Assembly: GCF_016545825.1 (NCBI RefSeq)
Contig: NC_052618.1
Coordinates: forward strand, 41,486,196-41,550,195
From: Eucalyptus grandis
Taxonomy: Eukaryota; Streptophyta; Magnoliopsida; Myrtales; Myrtaceae
Direction: 5' to 3'
DNA length: 64,000 nt
Position 1 is the first letter of the stretch. Each line of letters starts with the position of its first letter. The notes beneath the pieces are model-generated. The model was not told where the DNA came from. It searched no databases and worked only from the letters and a program-made list of their open reading frames with translations. A program made the position numbers and the translations under genes. This document shows, in pieces, positions 55,932 to 64,000 of the stretch.

Positions 55932-56673
55932 GGGGATAATTATTCAAAAAGTTCTAAACCTAGTCTAGTTTGATCAATTCAGTTATAAATCTTTTAATTG
56001 TGCTAATTAAGTTTTAACCATTTTTCACATTTTGCCAATTAAGTCTATTTGGCCAATTTTGGCCGAAATTGCTAACATGGACTATCTTATTTGGCACGGC
56101 CAGTGTTTATAGAGATTTTTTTAAATAACAATTTAATTTTTTAAAATAATATTTTGATTTTTATAATTTTTTGGGTTGTTCTTTTTTTTTCATTACTTTA
56201 CTTTAAAAAAATCAAGTATTGACAAGGATCGCCGACCACAACCAAAGGTTGATGACCCTCACTCGGCATTGGGTGAGACCCAACGAGGGTGACCCTTGCC
56301 TTGCCTGGGCAAGGCAGCCCTCATTGGCCATAGGCGAGGACCGCTTTCATTGGCCACTAGGGAGGCCATCTCTTCAGGGCTTGGCAATGTTACCCTTGTT
56401 CGATCTAGCGAGGGTCGCCCTCACTAGCGCAAAAAGGAAAAAAAAGAAAAATAAATAAATAATTTTAAAAAGTTATTCACATCAGTAGCAATATGCCATA
56501 TAGGACAATCGATGATGACTAGACTACTATGTCGGTATTTTCTAGTCAAAATTGACCAAATAGACTCAATTGACAAAACGTAAAAATATTTAAGACTCAA
56601 TTGGCACAACTAAAAGATTTAGGATTGAATTAACTTAAATATAATAGATTTAGGACTTTTTGGATAATTTCCC
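55932..56673. repeat. Long-inverted-repeat element with GC-rich core, copy 4
   Basis: The left end GGATAATTATTCAAAAAGTT mirrors the right end AGGACTTTTTGGATAATTTC. Arms carry GATCAATTCAGTTATAAATC and its mirror TTTAGGATTGAATTAAC. The core (56220-56430) has GAGGGTGACCCTTGCC, GCAAGGCAGCCCTCATTGG and GCGAGGGTCGCCCTCAC. It has the best-preserved ends of the four copies. A clean target duplication was not certain. Confidence 0.68.
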
Positions 56674-56679
56674 AAATAT

Positions 56680-58420
56680 AGAGCCTACAAGAATTGCCTC
56701 GAGGTTGGATAAACAACAAAACCGTTCAATCAATGTCATAGGTGTGGTACCAAGTATGGAGCCATGTCTGTCGGCATCTTGGACGCAAAAGGGACAACAG
56801 AAACATGTATGCTCGCAGGATGGAGGGGCCATATTCCGTTGTGCAATTTCGATGACTTCCTAAAGTTTTTTCCTTCCTGTTTGACTTTGGCAAACTCAAA
56901 TCTATCGTTTTTACTTATAGTATACTCGTTTCAATAAATGTAAGAAGGCATCACAGGGATGAAGAAAGGGCACAGGATTCTCAAAATATGCAACGACGAA
57001 AATATGAATATGATCACTAAGACAGATAGATTGTTAGAGTGTCTCAACTGCAATATTGAACCTTGAAGGTGAGTGATCCGATCTCGTCAATACAGAGAAG
57101 TGGTCGGAGCCCGTTGCTCTCAACGACCTATGATTGGCTTATTGGACTGACTTGACAGAGCTATTCTTATGCAAAAGGAACGATATGTGATCATTCTAAA
57201 AGGGCGACCTGGGAACACAGGCGTTGATATAACGGTGTAAACCATATAAACAAATATGAATACACACGAAAAAATACCGCCTGTATTACCAGGTGACCCC
57301 TCGAGGATGCCTCCCTTCTAATTTGGCACGATATAGGGTGCCTGGTCGCTTGCCTCTCTTTGCTTCTAGCTTTCTTATATAGGAAGAGCAAAAGCTTTGA
57401 GCATTCGCGACATTGTGTCACTACTATGTGCTCGTCCTAGCGACACTCTGAAGTTGTATTATTGAGGCCCGTTGTCCGAGCTCGTCGTTTATGGAGGTGT
57501 GTAAAGAGACAAAACCCATCTGTCTGTCCCCGGAAAGAACGCTTCCCGCACCCCGATCTGATCAAAATTTGACTTCACAGTCGATGAGTTCACGAGGGTG
57601 GAAACCCTAGGGTCTTTCTTGAAACTTGAATTGCCTTCCTATGTCGTTGAAGGATGCGAAAGCAGATGGGCAAGGCTTGTTCCGTGCATGAACGACCTCT
57701 GCCTAGGTAACCGAGTTTGGTTTTTGCTGGGTGTACGAACGATTCTCACAAGGGAGCGATGGGCAAGAAGTCGTAATGAGTAAGGTTGGGTCGACGGGCT
57801 TTCGGTTCCATCTCGGCCTCTCGCGTACATCCGACGAGCTCCAGCGGAGTCCCGCTCAGGAGCAGCACAATGCCCCAGATGTCCCCGTCGTCCGGCTTCG
57901 AATGGGCACTCTTCTTATTTGATTACTTGATTATTCAATAAGCTCTCTCGAAAGGTGTCGGAATCGCTCTTGCTCTTTTGCATTCCTCTCCAAAGTTCAG
58001 CCAGCTCGACGCGTCGTTTAGACCCAAATTCGATGAAACGTGTGACTAATTACTGATCGACCCAAGATACACATACACACGCAGATGCAAGTAGCCATTT
58101 TTTACAGATGCAGATCGCCATTTAGCACGAGGATGATTATCTAAAGAACTATCGAGTGATCCAAAATTTCTTATCGATTGTCCTCTTTCCTCGTCTCCCT
58201 GCTCTATCATCATAGCAGTAGCCCACGAATGGACCCGAGCTGGTTTTATGCTCGTTGACGGCCTAAATTATACTTTCAAAAGAATAGGTCAACCACTGAA
58301 ATCACTCATTCATCTTTCACTAATTACACTAAACAATAATAATAATGAAAAGACGCATGAAGGAGAGGGGGGACGAACAGGAAAAACAAAGGGACTACGA
58401 ACCTGTTAATGCAATGCCAA
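56680..58420. other. Intergenic DNA including a more GC-balanced block at 57.4-58.06 kb
   Basis: No gene recognised. From about 57400 to 58060 the base composition and word use differ from the AT-rich surroundings, and small open stretches occur on both strands (57598-57783 plus, 57639-57830 minus) without domain signatures. The texture recalls plant organellar, especially mitochondrial, non-coding DNA, but I recognised no organellar gene. Confidence 0.4.
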
Positions 58421-58422
58421 CA

Positions 58423-59247
58423 TCACACAACTTGATCCGGTGAAGGGAAGCTCAAATTTTTGTAGCAAGTGAACCCTCCATCCACCACCAGGTTGTGGCC
58501 CGTCACGTACTTGGCCTCGTCCGACGCCAGGTACAAGGCGGCCTTGGCCACGTCGGCGTCCTCGCAATGGGCCCCTTTAAGCTCCCCGAGCCCGTTTATG
58601 ATCCTGGCCACCTGCTCTTGCGTCAGGCCAGGGTAAAACTGTGCTATTTGGCCCACCGACATCGGGGTCGGGATTGGGGCGGGGGAGATACAGTTGATCC
58701 TGATCCCGTGGCGGCACAGCTCGGCGGCGGCTGACTTCACGAGCCCCGGGATCGCGAATTTGGATACCGTGTAGGGATGGGGCCCTAGCCCAGCCAAGAT
58801 CCCGCTGATGCTGGACGTGCACAGGATTGACCCCGAGCCCGCCGGTATCATGACCCGTGCCGCGTGCTTAATCCCGGCGACCGCACCACGGAGGTTGATC
58901 CGCATGACCTCGTCGAACTTGTCTAGTTCGAGGTCGGCGATGCTCGGGGGATATGCTGGGCCCGTCACGCCGGCATTGTTGTACATGATGTCCAACTTCC
59001 CATGGCGGGCCACCGCAGCATCCACTGCATCAGCCACCTGGGACTCGTCCGTCACGTCGCAGCGCACGTAGTGGGCCGAGGGGCCTAAGCCTTGGGCCGT
59101 TTGAGGGCCGATCTCTGAGTCAATGTCCACAATGATGACCTGGGCTCCATTTTGGATGAATTCATGGGCCGTGGCCTTACCAAGCCCACTGGCTCCTCCA
59201 GTTATAAGGGCCACTTTGCCCACAAGCCTGGTGATCGAATCAATCAT
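58423..59247 (-). CDS. Short-chain dehydrogenase/reductase, ABA2/secoisolariciresinol-dehydrogenase-like group
   Basis: 274 residues from the ATG at 59247 (MIDSITRLVGKVALITGG); the open frame extends two codons further only via TTG. Classical SDR motifs are present: cofactor loop TGGASGLG (residues 16-23), Asp41 after the second strand indicating NAD preference, NNAG (90-93), Asn118, Ser146, and the catalytic YTVSK (Tyr159, Lys163). INCISPAPIPTPM follows, close to the usual NxxSPxxxxTP. The C-terminus has YVTGHNLVVDGGFT. The wording places it in the plant group with xanthoxin dehydrogenase ABA2, secoisolariciresinol dehydrogenase and momilactone A synthase, cytosolic oxidoreductases of alcohols in hormone or specialised metabolism. 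The substrate cannot be read from sequence. Some family members have an intron after a short first exon; here the start is continuous, so a missed 5' exon is possible but not needed. Confidence 0.93.
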   Translation of the reverse strand: MIDSITRLVGKVALITGGASGLGKATAHEFIQNGAQVIIVDIDSEIGPQTAQGLGPSAHYVRCDVTDESQVADAVDAAVARHGKLDIMYNNAGVTGPAYPPSIADLELDKFDEVMRINLRGAVAGIKHAARVMIPAGSGSILCTSSISGILAGLGPHPYTVSKFAIPGLVKSAAAELCRHGIRINCISPAPIPTPMSVGQIAQFYPGLTQEQVARIINGLGELKGAHCEDADVAKAALYLASDEAKYVTGHNLVVDGGFTCYKNLSFPSPDQVV

Positions 59248-59259
59248 GGGCAAATCAAT

Positions 59260-59840
59260 CAGTGAGGGGATTCATCAATCATTGGCTATGAGAAAATTCA
59301 TGTGATGGAAAGCAAAACCCAGTCGATGGCTTTTGACCAGAAGCCTAAAGGAAGATAAGAGAGGGAAAAGACGTCATATCAAATTGATGTGACCAACAAT
59401 ATGAACATCTAATCAAGTGTAGATTAGGGCAAATAGCTCTTCAAAAATATTTGGTAGGTTAAGAGGATTGGCTTTAAGATGTGATCATAAAAAGGAAAAG
59501 AGATGACATTAAGTCATAAGGTGAGAATATTCCTTATCAATGAAATGACCCGATTTCAAATTTGGAGATTTGATCACAGCCTGGGCAATGCGGCATTTTC
59601 TATTAAATGTAATTACTTTTGGCCAACAAAAGGGGAATCCTCATGTTCAGGAAGTAAGTTTGGGTACGAATATACAGTACAAATGCTAAAATAAATTAGG
59701 AAAAAGAAAATTACTTTAATATGTGGAAAAAGTCAACAGTTCTATGTTAAGTATGAAACTAATGAAACAATTAACGGATAACATAGGCAGGTAAGCTCTT
59801 CGTTGGCAGCCAAGAGAAGACAAACACGAGTTTGATATAA
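59260..59840. other. SDR gene upstream region
   Basis: AT-rich 5' flank of the minus-strand SDR gene. No clear TATA box or other motif was identified. Confidence 0.4.
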
Positions 59841-59844
59841 ACGC

Positions 59845-59904
<60 letters not shown>
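59845..59904. repeat. (AAT)20 microsatellite
   Basis: Twenty uninterrupted AAT units, 60 bases, upstream of the SDR gene. Perfect long trinucleotide runs are usually variable between individuals. Confidence 0.95.
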
Positions 59905-59905
<1 letters not shown>

Positions 59906-60108
59906 GAGATGCTGAATATGCGGCATAATAACCTGCGAGTTTTGTGTAAGATGAGAATCTTAGCACAATTTTAAATTATCGATAAAAAGGTCTTGCGCCT
60001 TCTATATTATGTGCCGTCATGTGCTTCACGCATACCATATATTACTCGAATTCTCGGTGGTTTTTCCATATATCGTAAATTCGTGCTAGATTGACTAACA
60101 AAAGTTGT

Positions 60109-60402
60109 AAAAGGAAAATATCTGATTTTAAGTAACTTGACTAGCAAAAGTGGTAAAGAAATCTCGCAAAGGCCGAGGGAAAAAAAGAGGCAATGAATTC
60201 AATGCGAATATGCATGTAAGGTGGAAATTTGGTAATGTAATGACTTTTTTTTCTTGTTAGCCAAAATTTGAAGGTGGCGAGATCAATGATTTAATGTGAG
60301 CCACTTGAGGGAATGGGTAAAAGGAAAATATCTGATTTAATTAACTTGACTAGCAAAAGTGGTAAAGAAATTTCGCAAAGGCCGAGCAAAAAAAAGAGAC
60401 GA
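60109..60402. repeat. Direct repeat of about 84 bp, 210 bp apart
   Basis: 60109-60193 and 60319-60402 share AAAAGGAAAATATCTGATTT, AACTTGACTAGCAAAAGTGG and TCGCAAAGGCCGAG with few differences. The spacer differs. No coding potential. Confidence 0.85.
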
Positions 60403-60949
60403 GTTGAATTTGAAAAGTGTCGTGAATTTTCTTAATTGGTCTCAATTCTTCGTGATCTAAAGTTCAAGATATAGCATAATAGAGTGATGCATATCCATTA
60501 TATTGAACTAATCGATCGATGAATCATCAGTTAATATTACCTTAACTAATCGAGGCCTGCTCTCAAATGTAAAAATTTGCATAAACCTTAGCAGAAATTC
60601 ATGAAGAGGACCCGAAAAAAAAAGGGAACCAAGGAACAGGTTTTAGTTTTCCAATATATGATGTTTCAGCACAGTGAAGAAGAGAAAAATTAGTCAACGG
60701 CTTTGCAAAAACAGCGTCGGAAAACCCGAAGTTAAATTTCCAAAGTCAAAATTAAACAGGAGGAGAGAGAGAAAGAGAGAGAGAGAAATAAGAAGAAGAA
60801 GAAGAAGAAACCTTCAGATTCTTCCAAGAAAGAAGAACAGAAGATGCGTCGCATCAAGCATTTTCGCCACACAATCAACTTCGTCTCACCACTCAACAGA
60901 TCGCTAGCAAGCACACAGAACAAGATGGAGGGAGCTTTGTGAATCGTAC

Positions 60950-61208
60950 CTCTTGCCGTCGGCCGCGCCACCGGCAACTCCGCCATCTCCGGTGGAGTAG
61001 GACGCCAGGCGCCTCCGGAACGCGGCGGGGGCCACGAGCTGGAACTCCCTGCCGTCGTGGACAGAAGAGAGAGAACCAAAGGGTCAAATGAGCTCATAAG
61101 AAGTTCAGAGGTGAGCTTCCGGTCTGCACCAGATGTTCCACGAAAAGAGATGGCAAGACGAAGCTAGAGAGAGAGAGAGAGAGCAGACCTGGCAAGAGAT
61201 CGGAGCAT
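60950..61208 (-). CDS. Putative 5' exons of a nuclear gene with mitochondrial presequence (3' part not found)
   Basis: Two exons fit good splice sites on the minus strand. Exon 1 is 61208-61189, MLRSLA plus two bases, then GTCTGC. Exon 2 is 61048-60950, after a pyrimidine-rich stretch ending GGCAG and before GTACGATTC. Joined, they read MLRSLAREFQLVAPAAF, then RRRLASYSTGDGG and ADGKR. Arg-rich, acid-free and ending in RRLASYST, this is typical of a mitochondrial targeting peptide with a cleavage site. DGKR at the exon edge loosely recalls plant F1-ATPase inhibitor (IF1) precursors, but the expected next exon was not recognised between 59.3 and 60.95 kb. It may be a truncated gene, a gene with exons I missed, or a pseudogene. 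Confidence 0.4.
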
Positions 61209-61411
61209 CGTCCGGGAGGCGAGAATGGCGAATCTGGGAAGGGGGATATCGAACGGGACACAGCGGAGATTCAGAGAAATCTTGAAGGGAGAAGCGGACA
61301 GCGGGAGGGAGAGAGACGGAGGTGGGTAGAGATACATGCCACTTTTGCTCTCTCTCTCTCTCTCAAAAACACACACACACATCATCTTTTGCTCTCTCTC
61401 TCTCTCTCTCT
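61166..61411. repeat. Cluster of GA, CT and AC microsatellites
   Basis: (AG)9 at 61166-61183 in the first intron of the putative presequence gene, (CT)8 at 61349-61364, (AC)6 at 61369-61381, and a CT run at 61392-61411, the last three upstream of its start codon. GA/CT leaders are also seen at the ICE1-like and DnaJ genes here. Confidence 0.85.
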
Positions 61412-61429
61412 AAATTTGAAATCTTGATT

Positions 61430-64000
61430 CCGGCTCTCGTTTTATGGATCACAATTTATGATCTTCTAAAAAAGAATTTTAGGGTTGCAAAATGTAATTA
61501 TCTATATAAACCGCAATAGAAGTGATCTGTGCATAAAATAGTTTTGTTCAATCTCTTGTTGCGCGACTTGGTCAATATGCAATGAGCATCGATAGAATAA
61601 TTAGGATTTTGTACATTAGAATATGGTCAAATTAGTTGTGAAGGATCGCATTTACTCAAATGAAGGTCCATGTTTTAATGAAAGTGACAAAATAGCCTAG
61701 ATTGAGCGATTCTAGGATTACCCTACAAAATCATTTTGTAGTAGCATTTTCATAAATGACCTAACTTGTAATGAATTATAAAAGTGGACTTAATCTTCTA
61801 TGTAAGAAGAAGTTGCAATTCAAAAGAGCAACGTTGCTATAAGAGAAAAGAAAACAAATGGTACGGGCAATGAAACATTCCAATCTTGCTTCTTTTCTCA
61901 ATTTCAGAATTATATTTTATCTTTTTATTTCGGGGGTATTGAATCTGGTTTGAATCAAAATTAAAATCAAATTATACTTTCCTAATGTGTCTATACTGCA
62001 ATTTAATTTAAACAGAATGGAGTAGGATTAGGCAACGTTTATCAATACACTCGCACACAAAAATTAATTGAGTCTTAGGTAGCTTTTGTTTTTTGGTCAA
62101 AGGAAATTTCCGTTTATTACTAAAATGATACATGAAAAATTTTAGGTAGTTAAAAAGGTAGATTCTCAACGCAAAATAACAAAAGAACATGCGACAAAAA
62201 TTGTTTGAAAAATGAAAACCTCTCTAAGTCAAGCACTCTAGTGGGATAGAATCCTCACAACAAACAAGCAACTCAGCTGGCAATTTTCAAATCAAGCTCA
62301 CACGATCTTACACGTCTACAAAAATAGTCATTAACAGATTTGAGAGTGGCCCGTGAACGATATGATATTTTGAACATGATCGCATTCTTTAGCATGCGTG
62401 ATCAGCTCATGAGATTCGATTCGATAAAACGCGATTTCGTGACCCAAAAATTGACAACTCAATATGATTTTTTTGACAAAAGAAGGGTTGGATGATCTTC
62501 ACGATGATTGTGAATCCGAGACAAAAGAGATTGGAGGAACCGACCATACGTTGGTGGTGGGATTACATTAATCTATCTTAAGAACATAAAGCTTGGAAGA
62601 AGAACAAATGCTTTTAGAAAGACTACGACGCCCTAGGAAGTAGCATAGAGAAAAAAGTCCCTTTCATCGTCGATCGTGATCACCGCCTCGTAGAAAATTA
62701 CTTTATGTGGGACAAACCCTTGAATATATTATATAATATATTTATACATATAAAGGAATCATATTTTCTTTTGGTGTAGATATATTTTTGAAAGAGTTGA
62801 TAAGTGTCAAAAGAAAAGAGAACCGTTGGTAGAAAATGTTATTGTGAAATCATTTTTCCAATCTCTTGTTGGTAACCAATACTTTTATGAAACGATCAAC
62901 CCTTTTTAGATAATTTATAATTTATAATTTTTGACTTTATTTAATTGTATTCATTACCAATGGCTATATGAATTTACCGATCTTTATTTGTAATGACGAA
63001 TTTAGAACATGGTCAAATGCATGGTTAATTAGGAGACATTTTTAATGGGCATCATATTGATTAGTAGGTAAGTTTACTTAGTGAGTCATGATAGAGAATT
63101 ATAAAATAAAAAACTACTAATTTCAATGGTTTTGTGTGACAAACACGTAATTTTCTTTATCGTTGTTGTTGTAATAGAAAGATGTCTTTTCTATAAAGTA
63201 AACAATATAAGATCTTTTATAATCATTTTAGATAGATTTCCAACTTGCCGGCCTATATTTTCCGATGATTGGACATGAGGCGTAATTCTGTTGTGGCTTG
63301 TCTTTTCATCTTTACAATTATGGAACTCTCCTGAAATCATCGTTGATTAACTTTGTGGGGTCCATTTATCTTATAAAAATTGAATTATTTACAAAAAATT
63401 TCCAAAACAAGATTATTTGCATAATTTGAAATAATTAGCCAATCAAAAATATTTTCATTATTATCAACAATTTACATTTAAATATTTTCATAAACAATGA
63501 AAATATGTTTTATTTATTCATTTTTGTAAGTGATTCAAGCTATTTTATATATAATTTATTTTTTACTTAACAAAAGAATTCATAATTTCAGAAAATTTTC
63601 TTTTTGTGGGTGTGCATAGTTCTGAATTTGATAATGGGCGTCATAGTCTGTCAGCACAAAAACCACTGGTTAAATAATATACTCCATGTCGGTCCTCCTT
63701 TCAATCTTTCCCACTAGCATTAATGCTCTCTATCTGTCAATTATTACGCTATGCTAGCTTTCACTTTTCAATGATCTAGGATGTCCTTTATAATTCAAAA
63801 AAAAACATGGTTGATCTCTTCAAGGGCTCCTCTGCAGAAAAAATGAAGCATGAAAATACGCAATTTCTACCTTGAACTCGTCGAATCCTCAACCCCCGTG
63901 TGCAATTCTGATTTCCGTGATGTTCCCTACCTCACTAACCATCGCGTCCATCGTAATTATCTTGACCTCAAATAGTAATCACAGACTCCGGACATCGCGT
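61430..64000. other. AT-rich intergenic DNA to window end, nothing recognised
   Basis: I read both strands. Open stretches are short and AT-driven, with no domain, tRNA, or bounded transposon. Part of the first few hundred bases may be promoter of the minus-strand gene at 61208. Confidence 0.5.

Noticed and set aside
60674..60907. Plus-strand basic open stretch in front of the presequence exons
   Set aside because: Arg/Glu run comes from GA and GAA repeats; overlaps the better-supported minus-strand gene's intron.

Overview
This is plant nuclear DNA. It carries intron-bearing and intronless plant gene families (an ICE1/SCRM-type bHLH, a PLS-class pentatricopeptide-repeat protein, a DnaJ-DUF3444 protein), plant Ty1-copia and L1-type retroelements, MITEs, tRNA-derived SINE-like sequences, and GA/CT-rich gene leaders. 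A woody eudicot, possibly Myrtales, fits the gene texture, but that is an impression and not a measurement. About a third of the window is recognisable transposon, a quarter is genes with their leaders, and the rest is AT-rich intergenic DNA.

Layout. 1-8987: a degenerate Sirevirus-like Ty1-copia element, entered inside its 5' LTR. It appears to sit in a plus-strand LINE (8988-13514) whose A-tail carries a Mutator-type MITE (13515-14025). 15.76-23.5 kb: a DnaJ-domain/DUF3444 gene with its coding region in one exon (19852-22197). It follows a 4-kb leader region made of four tandem units, each with splice-site-like edges. 23547-25202 (minus): an intronless E-type PPR gene, convergent with the DnaJ gene. 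25.7-38.0 kb: a three-copy tandem repeat split by LINE B, which is itself split by the complete LINE A. Both insertions keep target-site duplications. 38.27-39.3 kb: about six copies of a ~171-bp tandem repeat just 3' of an intronless CGR1-type ribosome-biogenesis gene (39404-39979, minus). 41906-45330 (minus): a four-exon ICE1/SCRM-like bHLH gene with a one-base reading-frame break in exon 1. 45.9-58.4 kb: gene-poor DNA with four copies of a long-inverted-repeat element having a GC-rich core, two head-to-head SINE-like sequences and microsatellites. 58423-59247 (minus): a short-chain dehydrogenase of the ABA2/secoisolariciresinol-dehydrogenase-like group. 60950-61208 (minus): two short exons of what looks like a mitochondrial-presequence gene whose downstream exons I could not find. 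61.4-64 kb: AT-rich, no gene seen.

The genes do not form a pathway; they are independent plant loci in a repeat-rich landscape. I found no evidence for a wholly new biological system. The observations most worth checking are the multiplied splice-edged leader cassette upstream of the DnaJ gene, the frame break in the ICE1-like gene, and the stratified, datable nest of LINEs.
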